From assembly GCA_021234155.1 (NCBI GenBank), contig JAJEKV010000004.1, forward strand, positions 4,712,109-4,776,108: 64,000 bases of DNA. The letters run 5' to 3'. Source of the DNA: Isoetes taiwanensis. Its lineage: Eukaryota > Streptophyta > Lycopodiopsida > Isoetales > Isoetaceae. How positions within the stretch are numbered: position 1 is the first letter of the stretch; each line of letters starts with the position of its first letter. The position numbers and the translations under genes were made by a program. Positions 1-10,230 of this stretch are shown here, piece by piece. A model generated the notes under the pieces. It searched no databases. It had not been told where the DNA came from and worked only from the letters and a program-made list of their open reading frames with translations.

Positions 1-619
1 CTCAATCGCCTCCATGCAGATAAAAACTTGGACCACAGCTAATGAAAAGAAATGTGATTAGATGGCAAGGTTAGAAGGTGTAAAGCACCACCTTTAAACG
101 CTAAAACAAAAATAGAAATCAAGTATATGAGAAACCAAAAATTTGTGCAATGACCCATGACTATGAAAGAAAAAACCTAGAAGTCATAAACTTATTCCAA
201 ACAAATGTTGGAGCAAAAACTTGAAAATCCAAATATATGAAAACCGAAAATTTGTGCAATGACCCATAACGTGACTAGCAATGTTGCGCTTCATGACCAA
301 AGACAAAAGCAAGTCCAACCAACTGAACCCGAGAAAATTTTGTGTGATAAGGCATTAGGCCATTTTGCAACTCAATAAAATAGAAAAAACCCCAAAAAAA
401 TGTATACCCAAAATCCAAGAAATCAAACAACTTACAGTCCCATTGATCAAATCCTAGGAATGTCTCCCCGCCGCGCACTTAAAATTGTACTCCCATTGCA
501 GACTCAGCATCATGAACTATGGATCCTGGGAAACTTAGATCATCTATCTCGGGAACCTTGGACCATCGAAGCATTAGAGCACCCACTTGAAAGGGACACG
601 TGACGCTCTCCATAGATGT
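1..619. other. Purine-rich stretch without a supported gene
   Basis: A-rich sequence with short repeated phrases; for example, a phrase around 'tttgtgcaatgacccat' occurs twice, near 145 and 250. Open frames on either strand are short and do not resemble proteins. The composition matches the block starting at 43167, so this is probably the left half of the same host sequence, split by the insertion of element B at 620. Confidence 0.6.
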
Positions 620-624
620 GATTG

Positions 625-1142
625 TGTGACGACCATACGGATATTCGTATCATACGAACATTATACTCCTATGTACAAAAGATGGTCGTCACACGGATGC
701 AAAAGGGTAGTTGCACAAGACAGGGTTTGAACTCGCAACCTTCCAGTTGCGAGTCACACACCCTTGCCAAGTGCGCTACCAATATTTGTTGAAGACATTT
801 CTTCACGTCTTCCTCATATGTGGGACTATCTCCAGAAGGTTCTAGAATGTTCTAGAACCTAAATGCATGCGCGATACTTGGCGCGATCTCATCCATTGGA
901 GTGGCGCGATCCTGACCGTTGGTCTAGATATATAAGGAGGCACCTCCTTCTTGTCAAACCATTAGGTTCAACGCCGGTCTTGAGCCTTCTAGGCATCCGT
1001 CTCAGTATTCCCGCTTGCCCGGGCTATTGTATTCTTGATTCCGTTCATATATCGATTCTTTGCCGATATTGGCGTATTTCTTCCCGTATTTTCTTTGCGT
1101 ATTTTCCACGTATTTTCCTTGTTTTTGAGTAGGTTCATGGCG
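625..1142 (+). repeat. 5' LTR of element B
   Basis: About 518 bp, repeated almost exactly at 42643-43161. It begins TGTGACGACC. The right LTR ends ATGACA, while the left copy ends ATGGCG, apparently mutated. A TATA-like 'tatataagg' lies at 929-937, followed by a pyrimidine-rich tract, as expected of an LTR promoter. No initiator-Met type primer-binding site follows, and I could not assign the primer tRNA. Confidence 0.9.
722..782 (-). other. Antisense tRNA-like sequence inside the B LTR
   Basis: Read on the minus strand, this holds a pol III A-box-like stretch (TGGTAGCGCACTTGG, from about 782 down) and a B-box-like GAGTTCAAACC (734-724). Between them is an 8-bp hairpin with arms CTCGCAAC and GTTGCGAG. 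The same sequence is in the right LTR at about 42738-42800. No acceptor stem can be drawn, so it is a tRNA relic or SINE fragment rather than a tRNA gene. It is part of the LTR because both copies have it. Confidence 0.55.
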
Positions 1143-1225
1143 GTTTGAACGGAATCCCTTACCGGTTCTTGTCTCCGCTTCCGATCCTAAACATTTTTTT
1201 GCTCATAGTTGGTGATTTTATATCT

Positions 1226-1882
1226 ATGGAGGAGGTTCCGACTTTATTACAACAGTCCAAGCAACTTGTTCAAGTATGCCGCCAGATTGCGGTTGGGCAA
1301 TAAAGAGCTTAAGGAACGTATTGCTTCACATGAATCCGCTTCTAGCTTCGGGATTGAGGCTACCGAGCCTAAGATCAGCCTGCCGAGAAGTTTGCACTTT
1401 CGGTCCAAGCTCTCGATTTTTTTTAATCAGATCAAGCTTGTGATTCAGCTCCATCCTCATAGATATCCCACAGCTCAAGAACAAGTGGGGCTGATTGGTT
1501 CTCTTCTCACAGGGCCAGCTCTAAGTTGGTTTGCTCCTTTATTGGAGAAAGGAGCCCCAGAGTTGCAAGATTTTGCTGCGTTCACTGCAGAACTCGAAGC
1601 ATGCTTTGGAGACACCGATCGTCAGCGCACAGCAGTCACAACAACTTAACGCAAGGCTCTTGCCCAGCTTCAGTATATGCATCAGAATTTCGTCAAATTG
1701 CAGTAGATACTGCCTGGGATGATATTTCACTTCGAGATTGTTTCCGAAGGGGGTTACGAGAGGATGTCAAAGATATGTTGTTGTCTATGGAGGATCCCCA
1801 GAGTTTGGAAGAAGCCATCAGATTTGCAGTTCGATGTGATAATCGGCTCTTCGAACGTAGGCAAGAGAGACGTAGTCAAGTA
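1226..1882 (+). pseudogene. Element B gag, N-terminal part, interrupted by element A
   Basis: The likely start is the ATG at 1226 (MEEVPTLLQQSKQLV), with frame changes near 1298 and 1648. It shows the hallmarks of a Ty3/gypsy capsid: GPALSWFAPLLE, a GDTDRQRTA segment, then RRGLREDVKDMLL and CDNRLFERRQER. The frame runs directly into the left LTR of element A. The host sequence resumes at 27385, where 'agt caa gtc ttt cca' can be read across the removed insert. This gene would make the capsid/nucleocapsid polyprotein; it is broken here. Confidence 0.85.
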
Positions 1883-3487
1883 TGTGACGTTCCATGTAGT
1901 TATACGGTCTACGTCATGTATTTGTACGGGACACGTACAAATACCATGGGGGTATGGGAACTTAATTGCAACCTAGGGGGTTACCTTAAAAAGGATTAAA
2001 TTAGCTATGCTAATTTAACACATTAATAATAATAACCTATAACCTAGGAAATTAGGCTAATTACCATTTGGGAAGGCGCCACCTGCCCCAATCGATTGGG
2101 CAGCATGGGGATTGCCAAGTTTGGATGCCAACTTGACCCCTATCCCTGGGATTGACTCCTGAAGATCGACCAAGGAAGGCCAGGAGCTGAGCGCCATCAT
2201 ACACCTGCAGAGAATCACCATAACGCCGTCCCCTGTGGAAGTAACAAATTTGAATTCTCAACTCCCAGGAGATGGAGGCGCCCCATGGAAACGAGTCCAG
2301 CCAGAATTCAGGTAGGTGGTTATGTGGATTCTAGATAACGCTTGGTTGTGTCCGTTTCTCTGTTCTCTTTGTGATTCAATCATAGAAACTAACCCTTGAT
2401 TGTACAAGCAAGTTCTCTTTATATTCAATTCTGGTTTCTACTCTGAAAGGATGGATTGTTAATTCTTTGTTAATCTGACTCTGAAACGAGGGGATTACGG
2501 GGGGTAGAGACCTCTGAGCCGTGTATTGTAGTATGCTCCTAGAAAGCGTCCTGTAGAGTCCTATTAAATGCGGCCTGTGCACAAGAACCCACCGGGTCCT
2601 AGATGCTATGGTCCGGCTTAGCACCGCACAAGGAACACAAGTGTGGTGACATGAGGGGTGGGGTCTTGCATGAGCATACAAGGCTCCCCGAGACTCCTAC
2701 ATGCTGGGCTAGGCCCAAAGCCGGTCACGAGGGCCGGGTATGGGTCCGACACTCCCGGGTGTAGAGGTGTGATCCGTATGGAGCACCTTGCACTTTGAGT
2801 AGATTTAGGGTGAGTAAGTCGCATGCGGATCACGGGGGTCGCTGATGCGGCGCACGTATTCTCTAGCTCACCCATGGAACCACCGTGGATTCCCGGAAGG
2901 GGACGCCTCCCCGACCTGCCTCATCGGACCAGGCGTCATGAACCTGGAGTAGGCTCAGAGGGTGATGCCCTGAGTTTGCGTCTCCGGAAGGCTATAGCGA
3001 AGCCATAGCATGAATTGACCCATCAGCAAAGTGTGCACAGGAGGGGCGGATGGAGTGGACAACCCTAGCCAATGTTCTATGCCAGCCAACGCCATGCCAA
3101 GACTCGGTCTGCTGATCTCTTGAGGCCCAGCCGTCAGTCGATCCTCACGGGAGTCTGAGCCGGGGTAGAACCTGGGTTTTGGGTGTTTTCGTAGGATTAG
3201 ATGCATACTCTATGCCGTTGGTATATTAGATGGATGCGCCACCCTTCGTGGTGGTTATTTATGTATATTCATGCTGTGTGCTAACCCTTGTATTTATGCT
3301 TCCGCGACGTAGGAGTCCCATTGAAGGCGTGGGCCGAATGACCCCTTCGTGTCCTTCTTTCGGGCCTCATTTCATAGGTGGCCCAAAATAGACGGAGGGC
3401 CCTACTCATGGTGAGATGATTGCCATGGGAGGGGAAAGTCCCCGTATGTATACGTCCGAGGGTCGTATATATTGCGGGGCGTCCACA
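1883..3487 (+). repeat. 5' LTR of element A
   Basis: It starts TGTGACGTTCC and ends with a slightly mutated GCGTCCACA. It pairs with 25794-27384 along its whole length, with scattered substitutions and small indels. Open frames inside it on both strands are chance frames and also occur in the other LTR. Confidence 0.93.
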
Positions 3488-3489
3488 AG

Positions 3490-3507
3490 TGGTATCAGAG
3501 CCGTGAT
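3490..3507 (+). other. Primer-binding site of element A (initiator Met tRNA)
   Basis: TGGTATCAGAGCCGTGAT begins two bases after the LTR end. The first 12-13 bases are the standard complement of the 3' end of plant initiator methionine tRNA, used by most chromoviruses to prime minus-strand synthesis. Confidence 0.9.
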
Positions 3508-4232
3508 TTCGGTTGCTTTCGAAATCATAGCACCGCCAAACACTAACTTCGTAGCCACGGTAGTTAGAGGAGGCTAAGTCATTGTGTCGTTAGCTCTCTT
3601 TGTTGTTTGGCTTGGTGTTAGGTTAAGTTAAGAAATTGTAGCTTTGAAGTGGAGGGGCCAAGATTGGAGGCCTAGCAGGTGCCAGTGGGTAGCTCAAATG
3701 ACGAAGATGATGGTTCCATTGGATCGGGCGTACTTGAATTACCCTAGAACAGTCAACTCTAGGCGAAAAATGGTCAAGGGCCCAAAAGCGAACTTCGCGC
3801 CGCTTGCCTTTTGTAAACTTTGCGATCAAGATCGAAGCGCCCGAAATCTTTGTCGGCGCCGACCCGGCCGGACTTCGAGTCAACGTGGGCCCGCCAGTCA
3901 ACTTCGAGCGCCGCTTGCATTTCGGCGATGCCGATCCAGGCGAAGCCGATATAATGCCATACCGAAGGCCGTATGTGGCGCGTATTTCCGCCGTATAATT
4001 TTTTTTAATAATAAAATTTTGAAGTTAATAAGAAAAAAATTTTGAAATTTTAAAAGTTAAGTGGCCGTTTAGCAAACCATTTCTTGTCATTTGCTTTTGC
4101 TTCGCGCCTCAACCGCTGAGAGCCGCCCTCGCCGCCGCCACGGACCCGGACCTTGCTCCTGCGCCCTTGTGCCTTGTGCATCTTAGCGCCCCCTTTGCCA
4201 TCCTCTTCGCCGCCAGCGCCTCACTACCCGCT
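3508..4232 (+). promoter_or_regulatory. Leader between PBS and the H3-fusion ORF
   Basis: No convincing gene is seen. Around 3790-3960 the sequence is GC-rich with recurring 'aacttcg..cgccgcttgc' phrases. From 4000 to 4060 it is strongly A/T-rich with a TATA-like 'attttaaaag' (about 4045-4054). A pyrimidine- and GCC-rich stretch then runs up to the ATG. This could be a separate promoter and 5' UTR for the H3-fusion ORF, but only the base composition supports that. Confidence 0.35.
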
Positions 4233-5474
4233 ATGGACATTACCAAGAGCGCTCCGGATCCATCCACCATGAGCATCGTGGAGATCTACGCCATGATTGC
4301 TAAGCACATGGCTACTGACCCAGCCCTCATCGACATCTTGTTGGATGAGCTGGTCAACAGGTTTGAGAACAACGATAGGATTCCATATCCTATCTATCAC
4401 TTCTCAGAGCCATTCCTCATCCGGCTGAACCTACGCCAGCTCTCCTATACCATTGTTGAGCAACCTGACATGGTCATGATGCTCATTAAATTTTATCCTC
4501 CCGAGCAGGAAGGCCATACAGAGGAAGAAGATATCAGGACAGAGGCCGACCGTATTAGGGGTTTGGCCCGGGAAGATGATCATAGGGAGATTGAGAGGGC
4601 AGATACGGCAGCCCGTGGGAGGGAATACAGGTACCTCGGGGACGGCTTTGGCGTCATTGATGGCAGAGCCATTGAGGTTCCCCCATACCGCTGGGATGAG
4701 GATTCCAACAGTTTTGTATGGGGAGAAATCCCCGATATCAGTATAGACTATCTGATAACCATTCAGATAGACATGGGCCTGCGACCCCACCGGTACCATG
4801 CCGAACTTAATCGCCGTGCCGCAGCCCAACTTTTTGCTCAGATTCAGGAAGATCTGAGGAGGGCCCAGGAAGAACGGGAAAAGCTTGAACAGGAGGAGCG
4901 GGACCGGCAAGACCAGCGGGACCAGCGAGATGGAGGAGCATCTGGGAGTGGGCCGGGCCCAATCCCGACGCACCAGACTGTTAAGCTCCGGAAGAAGGGT
5001 GTAGCCCATAAGGCCGGCAGCCAGTACAAAGAGAAACTAAAGACTGTCGGGGCTTTTGGGAAGAAGACGAGTGCCGACCGGAGGCAGCAGCGGGTGGATA
5101 GCTCCCGACCGGCTGCTGGGGCTAAGATGGTGCCGGCATCGACGGGGCCGCCTGTAAAGCCCGGGGCACAGCGGAAGCCTCATCGGTTCCGACCCGGTAC
5201 GGTGGCATTGCGGGAGATCCGCAAATTTCAGAAGTCTACGGACCTTCTGATTAGGAAGCTACCTTTTCAAAGGCTGGTACGTGAGATCGCACAGCAGTTC
5301 AAGACCGATCTCCGTTTCCAGACCTTTGCAATTTTGGCGCTCCAAGAGGCTGCTGAAGCCTACTTGGTAGCACTTTTTGGTGACGCCAACCTTTGCGCTA
5401 TCCACGCAAAGAGGGTCACCATAATGCCTAAGGATCTAGCCCTCGCCCGTAGGATACGGGGGGAGCAACCTTAG
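4233..5474 (+). CDS. Histone H3 fold fused to a novel N-terminal region, encoded inside a retrotransposon
   Basis: An intact 413-codon ORF from the ATG at 4233; an upstream in-frame ATG at 4167 would add 22 hydrophobic residues. The last 99 residues (nt 5175-5471) align without gaps to residues 37-135 of canonical H3: [77 protein letters not shown]. From memory of plant H3 I count about 14 changes. It has F41 as in plant H3.1 but L90 as in H3.3, and F87, which is neither. Loop 1 is not lengthened, so it is not CenH3-like. The canonical N-tail with its ARKS motifs is replaced. The novel N-terminal part has a charged coiled-coil-like stretch (residues about 190-235) and a basic linker. Known: H3 folds pair with H4 in nucleosomes. 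Inferred: a chromatin-targeting or mimicry role for the element. Alternative: a recently captured gene drifting neutrally, though 413 open codons argue against long decay. Confidence 0.9.
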   Translation: MDITKSAPDPSTMSIVEIYAMIAKHMATDPALIDILLDELVNRFENNDRIPYPIYHFSEPFLIRLNLRQLSYTIVEQPDMVMMLIKFYPPEQEGHTEEEDIRTEADRIRGLAREDDHREIERADTAARGREYRYLGDGFGVIDGRAIEVPPYRWDEDSNSFVWGEIPDISIDYLITIQIDMGLRPHRYHAELNRRAAAQLFAQIQEDLRRAQEEREKLEQEERDRQDQRDQRDGGASGSGPGPIPTHQTVKLRKKGVAHKAGSQYKEKLKTVGAFGKKTSADRRQQRVDSSRPAAGAKMVPASTGPPVKPGAQRKPHRFRPGTVALREIRKFQKSTDLLIRKLPFQRLVREIAQQFKTDLRFQTFAILALQEAAEAYLVALFGDANLCAIHAKRVTIMPKDLALARRIRGEQP

Positions 5475-5672
5475 CCTACTTGCGGGAATCCGCATTTGTA
5501 CATATTTTCCTTAATATTTAATAAAGAGACTTTTATTTTGAATTAAAAAGTTAATGGGTTTTATGTTAAAAATAAAATAAAATGCTGACGTCAGCTTTAA
5601 TAAAAGGGTTTAAAAGGGGGTTTTTAAGAGTATTTCAAACGCTTCTTTTCTTCTCTCCTCCCTTCTAGCGCC
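5475..5672 (+). promoter_or_regulatory. Inter-ORF region with polyA-like signal, TGACGTCA palindrome and TATA-like box
   Basis: After the H3-fusion stop comes an A/T-rich stretch with AATAAAG (about 5519), resembling a polyadenylation signal. Then comes the perfect palindrome GCTGACGTCAGC (5584-5595), whose TGACGTCA core is a classic bZIP/CRE-type site. A TATA-like TTTAAAAGG follows about 15 bases later, then a CT-rich leader to the ATG at 5673. The order suggests the end of one transcription unit and the promoter of the next. This is inference from motifs only. Confidence 0.45.
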
Positions 5673-7069
5673 ATGGCTGCCGCCGCCGACCTTGCCGCCT
5701 GGTACCATGATGGGGAGAAATGGGATCCACAGGTTCCCTTCGACCTGTTGCAGCCTTTGCTATGCCAACGCATAGGCCTCCTCGCCAATATGCAGCGGCA
5801 TCCGGACTACGCCGGATTCCTTGACTTTTACATGGAGGAAATGCTTACTCTGTGTATTCCTCTGGGGGATCCTCCCCAGCTGTATTTGGAGCGGGAGATA
5901 GTTCGGCAGATGCTAGGCGGGGACACACATGCTTATGACGTCCTGAAGGGGAAACTCCGATGGGGTAAACACCTGCCAGTGGTGCAGCATCAGGGGCAGC
6001 AGTATCTGGAAGCTACTTTCGCCCTAGCCATCCTCATGGACCAATACGTTGAGGATGAAACCTTGCCGGCAGAGAAGGGCAAACTGCCAGAATCCTCCGA
6101 GGAGGGGGATGACGAGCATATAGGAATGGGCGACTTTGCCCGTTGGAAAGAGCTAGCGGAGGAGCTACCACCGCGCCGTGACCAATCTATAGGCTTGTCA
6201 GGGTTAGACGGCCTTCCAGTTATTTATCACCAAGGGCAGGAATACCTTCTCTTGGATGATATTATCTGGACGTATCACGTGGTGGCGGATTTCGGACGTA
6301 TAGCGCAAAGACCATGTACTTTACGAGCTTGCGGAGTATTGTATGGATGATTTCATCGACTTCACTTCTACCGAGCTTCCTCCGGAGGTGCACCAGCTGC
6401 TTCAGTTCCGTCAGGAGACCCTAGAACCGGTGGAGACTCTATTACGTCTTCGCGACTTGATGCGGGGAACCGGCCGCAGCTTTGCACTGGATGCCTTCAC
6501 GGCTATGGGACCTCACGTCCCAAACATTAATATGGTTGAGGTTCCCTCCGACTCCGATGATGAGGGTGAAGATTTATATCATAACCCTGCGCACAAGAAG
6601 GAAGAGCAACAGGAGCTCAAGGAGGAAGAAGTCCCCATGGACTTGGATAAGGAAGTGGCGACATCTCGAGACCATGAGGGAAAGTCTTTGGGTAACCACC
6701 TTACCGATTTCTTTACAGCCGGCCTTCCGATACGGGCAAGTCCTCTTCATAGCCGGGATCTAGGGCGTGGCTGAAGCTTCATGGTGGGCCCTCCGTGCAC
6801 TCTCTACCGGGCCCCACAAGAAGCTTCCCTATCGTACGTTTACTTATGTACTCGTACGACGGGATCTTGCCCTGACGGCCTTGGGTCAGGATATTGCGCC
6901 TTGGATGGGAATGAAGCTCCTCACGGCAGCCCCATTGGCCGTTGCTTATCCACCAGAGGTTGCATCTGTTGCGGCTGCCACAGTAGACCCTGGGGTTACT
7001 CTGCTGCGACACCGACCGCCTCCACCACCTCCTAGGGCTAAGGATAAAGAGGCAGGGCCTAGTTCCTAG
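5673..7069 (+). pseudogene. Second accessory protein of element A, frameshifted, with acidic tract and internal repeat
   Basis: Three overlapping frames join into one protein of roughly 465 residues: 5673 to about 6300, about 6302-6760, then to the stop at 7069. The frame changes lie near 6300 and 6760. I recognise no family. Visible features are an internal repeat (LPVVQHQGQQYL at residues about 100-111 and LPVIYHQGQEYL at about 180-191, each followed by a similar hydrophobic stretch), an acidic tract (SDSDDEGED and EEEVPMDLDKE near nt 6545-6650) and a Pro-rich end (RPPPPPPRAK). It follows the H3 fusion on the same strand with a promoter-like gap. An acidic partner of a histone-like protein is conceivable but unproven. 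The two shifts could be decay or sequencing indels. Confidence 0.6.
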
Positions 7070-7093
7070 ACTAATTTTGCTATGAAAAATGTA

Positions 7094-7860
7094 TATATAT
7101 ATATATGTTTTGCTAATTTTAGCATGTTCCTACGTGCAAGTTCTTGTAAAAGAATCTCTTGAGAATACTCTAAATTCATAGATTCTCTAAGATTTTACCA
7201 AGGTTCTCTTAGAGGGTTCGTGAGCATTTCTCTAAATTTTATAAGATTCCCTCTAGATTCTATTAAATTTCCCTAGATTCTCCAAGATTCTATGAAGATC
7301 CCCTTAGATTCTCTTAGATTCATTTAGATTTTATCAGATTGCCCTTAGATTCAAAGAGATTCTATAAAGATTCCCTTAGATACTCTAAGATTTCATCAAC
7401 ATTTTCTTAGATTCCCTTAGATTTTATGAAGATTCCTTTAGATCCCCCAGATTTTAAGAGATTCCCTTAGGCTTGTAAATATTTTCCTAGATTCTCTTAC
7501 ATTTTATAAGATTTTCTTACATTCTATTAGATTCTTCTGGATTCCTTTACATTCTAGAACTTTTTAGAACATTCTAAGACTTTCTGGAACATTCTAAGAC
7601 TTTCAATATCTTCTAGAACTTTCTGGAAGTATTTCCCTAGGTTTCCTTACATTCCCGTAGATTCCCCTACATTCTAGAACATTCTAAAACTTATTAGAAC
7701 AATTTGGAACTTTCTGAAAGAATTTTCTTAGATCCCAACTAGATTCTCTTATGTTCTAGAACTTTGTAGAAGATTCTAGAACTTTCTAAAGCCTTCCAGA
7801 ACATTCTAGAACCTTCTTGAATTAGCTAGAATGTTATAGTCTATTTTATCTTAATGGGAA
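7094..7860. repeat. (TA)n tract followed by degenerate AGATTC-type repeats
   Basis: A short (TA)n run (7094-7112) is followed by about 700 bp of loosely repeated phrases such as 'cccttagattct', 'aagattcc' and, later, 'ttctagaactttc'. Unit length is irregular at about 10-20 bp. The same order, (TA)n then AGATTC-like repeats, recurs at 14834-15400. No coding signal. Confidence 0.6.
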
Positions 7861-7904
7861 CATTACCCTTAAGTATATGTGAAACATAAATTGTTCATAG
7901 AATG

Positions 7905-8092
7905 AATGCTTGGTCTAGTGGTTAGAATAGGGGGCTGGGGGGTTAATGGTCAGGGTTCGAATCCCTCACACAACATAAAAATTTTAAAAGCCTTTTCCTA
8001 AGGGATGAGCATTCAACTTGGGCCATAGGATCTTGGACCCGATCAAGGGTTGAGATCTCACGCAACATAAGCCATAGGATCTATTACATATA
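7905..8092 (+). mobile_element. tRNA-derived SINE head
   Basis: A-box TGGTCTAGTGG (7911-7921) and B-box GGTTCGAATCC (7954-7964) match the pol III internal promoter consensus, with 32 bases between the boxes, as in tRNAs and tRNA-derived SINEs. No folded acceptor stem is evident. The sequence after the B-box leads into the 123-bp tandem repeats. I read it as a SINE or SINE fragment that inserted into the cargo region of element A. Confidence 0.6.
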
Positions 8093-8420
8093 ATTCCCAA
8101 AATCATGTGCACCGTAGGATGTGTCCCAAAGCAACGTGAGCCGTAGGATCTCGGACCGACGGTCAGGATCAGATCAGCCTGGACCGTAGGATCGCTTACA
8201 TATAAGCTACAAACAAACTCCCAAGCCATCTGGGCCGTACGATATGCCCCAAAGCCACGTGAGCCGTAGGATATCGGACCGATGGTCAGGATCAGATCAG
8301 CCTGGACCGTAGGATCGTGTCTATACGGATTATATATAAACTCCCAAGCCATCTGGGCCGTAGGATACGTCCCAAAGCCATGTGAGCCGTCGGATCTCGA
8401 ACGGACGGTCGGATAAGCGC
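8093..8420. repeat. Tandem repeat, three units of about 123-125 bp
   Basis: Units start near 8093, 8218 and 8341. Each holds the phrases 'ctcccaagccatctgggccgt', 'cccaaagccacgtgagccgt' and 'gatcagcctggaccgtagg' with small changes. Within a unit 'ccgtaggat' recurs two or three times, suggesting an older shorter repeat. The long minus-strand frame at 7984-8352 is just this repeat translated. Confidence 0.8.
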
Positions 8421-8475
8421 GACAAACATAAGAACATATATATGTTAGATATATATATATATATACAAGAATTTA

Positions 8476-8494
8476 GCGCCGGCGGAGCCGGCGC
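8476..8494. other. Perfect 8-bp hairpin with GGA loop
   Basis: GCGCCGGC, GGA, GCCGGCGC lies just right of a (TA)n stretch and the tandem repeats. A GC hairpin in AT-rich surroundings can mark the end of a Helitron, but no CTRR end follows, so the role is open. Confidence 0.5.
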
Positions 8495-8499
8495 CCTAT

Positions 8500-10056
8500 G
8501 CAAGGAGGAACATCAATTCTCATGTATCAAGATGAAGCCTAGTCAAACTATTGGTCAACTTGGTGAACACCTTAGGTCAAAATTCGTGATCGAATGTTTG
8601 GACAAACTCTATGTCAACTTTCCAGTTGATCCATGGTCAAACATCCAAGTAACTTGTAATCAATACTTTGTCAACTGCGGCTTTTTGCTTAACCTTTTAG
8701 CCTCGGTCGTTTGGACACTGTGTTGTTTTATTGGTAGAATGAGCTGTTAGAGATGACTGAGTCTCAACATAGAGTTATCATATAGGTTAAATCTAAAGCA
8801 AAGAGAGGATGGCAATATTTGTGACATAAAAGATGTATTGGATAATTTTGCCACATATGGCTATGCTACTTAAAATATCTTCTTTTGCTAGTTAATAATA
8901 ATTGTTTTTGTAGGTTTCCACACCTTTTCGTATTTTGACTAATTTGAATTACATGAACAAAATAATCCATCATAACAGAAGGAAGTTTAAAAATGCCAAG
9001 AAATATTTTTATTGTGCGAAGGTAATTAACTGAGATCTTTCACTTAATAGCTAATTGCGCATGTATAATACACCCACAATTAATGGACTCCACAGATAGA
9101 ATTTTAAGAACTACACTATGTGCTTCATAGCACCTCCATCTCTATGCTAGAACCAAAAAGCCAGACCACACACACAATGTTTTCAACGCCACAAAAAGAA
9201 GAAAATTTACCTCGTCTTTTAACTCTTTATATAGACAAAAAAATATGATATATACGTGACATATGTTTTGTCTCTATAAAATTAGGTAAGTTCCATAAAT
9301 GAACTTTGGGAAAACCAACTTTCGATGTTGGGATGCTCATGGGAATATATTCCTTAGTTGTAAAAGACTTTCACGCGACTTCTCTTAGTTCTTAGTACTA
9401 TGATTCTAGCAGAGCACAAACTTAGTGAAAGTGGGCGATGATGAAAAGCTTTTACAGCAGACTTTTGTGGGAGAGACTAAATGACAGGGAAACCAGTAAC
9501 ATCTCCATTGTTGTCCTCCACTTGAAAGAGCTGGATCTACCTCTTCCTAAAAGTATCGTTTTGAATTATGCTGATGCATATGTCTTCACTTTTTACTGCA
9601 AAAATGTGGCCCGTAAAACCAAATTGCAAAAAGAAAATTGCCAGTCAGAAAACAATGTAATAATACAGATTGACTCTTGCTTATCACAGCAGAAATTGGA
9701 TCTTGTCTTATGTTAGAATGCCCTGCATTACATCTGAAGTGCACTCATTATGTGCTGCCACATTAATCGAGATCATGGTTCTTTAGGTAAATTTTATTTT
9801 CCACAATTTTGTTTTACCATTCTCTCGTGTGCATATCCAAGATTAAAACATCTGGCTCTATAATATTCCCTATATTACAGACAGTTCAATGCACAGACTC
9901 TTCAGGTTTTTCTCAAGGCATAACCCTTCAATTTTGTTCTGCCAAACCTTTAAGCCAATGGGTATTACATAGGTTTCTCTCAGTGAAGAGAAAAGCTTGA
10001 TGATGTATTTCTTTATTGTTCAGTTTTTATATTTACTAATTGCACCATTTTTGTAG
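8500..10056. other. No supported gene
   Basis: AT-rich sequence with short frames only. A 92-codon plus-strand frame (9438-9716) has no recognisable motif. Composition and scattered splice-like sites suggest intronic or UTR sequence of a captured gene, but nothing can be assigned. Confidence 0.4.
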
Positions 10057-10230
10057 GTGAAGCTTCACTTCTACTGACTTTCCTGGTAAGTCTTTACTTT
10101 TCTAAACTGTACATTATGGGTTTCAGACGCTTGTACTTCTAATTACTTACAGGTTTTAGGATCTGGGAGCAATGTTGATCTCAATATTGCCTCTCAAATA
10201 ATAGAAACACATAAGGCTGAGGCAGAATAG
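10057..10230 (+). pseudogene. Possible last two exons of a captured, unidentified gene
   Basis: An exon-like 29-bp segment (10057-10085) sits between 'ttgtag' and 'gtaagtc'. A second segment (10153-10230) follows 'cttacag' and ends in TAG. Their reading frames join as GEASLLLTFL plus VLGSGSNVDLNIASQ and a short Lys/Glu tail. No family recognised. The evidence is only splice-site fit and a continuous frame. Confidence 0.3.

Noticed and set aside
722-782. Functional tRNA gene on the minus strand
   Set aside because: A and B box-like parts are present, but no acceptor stem can be drawn.
2376-3206. Open frames on both strands inside the left LTR of element A
   Set aside because: They recur, degraded, in the right LTR (26401-26961) and overlap each other; chance frames in LTR sequence.
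4233-5474. Centromeric H3 (CenH3)
   Set aside because: Loop 1 is not lengthened and the fold is close to canonical H3, unlike CenH3.
7984-8352. 122-codon minus-strand frame
   Set aside because: Pure translation of the 123-bp tandem repeats.
8476-8494. Helitron 3' end
   Set aside because: Hairpin present, but no CTRR terminus or A/T target context follows.
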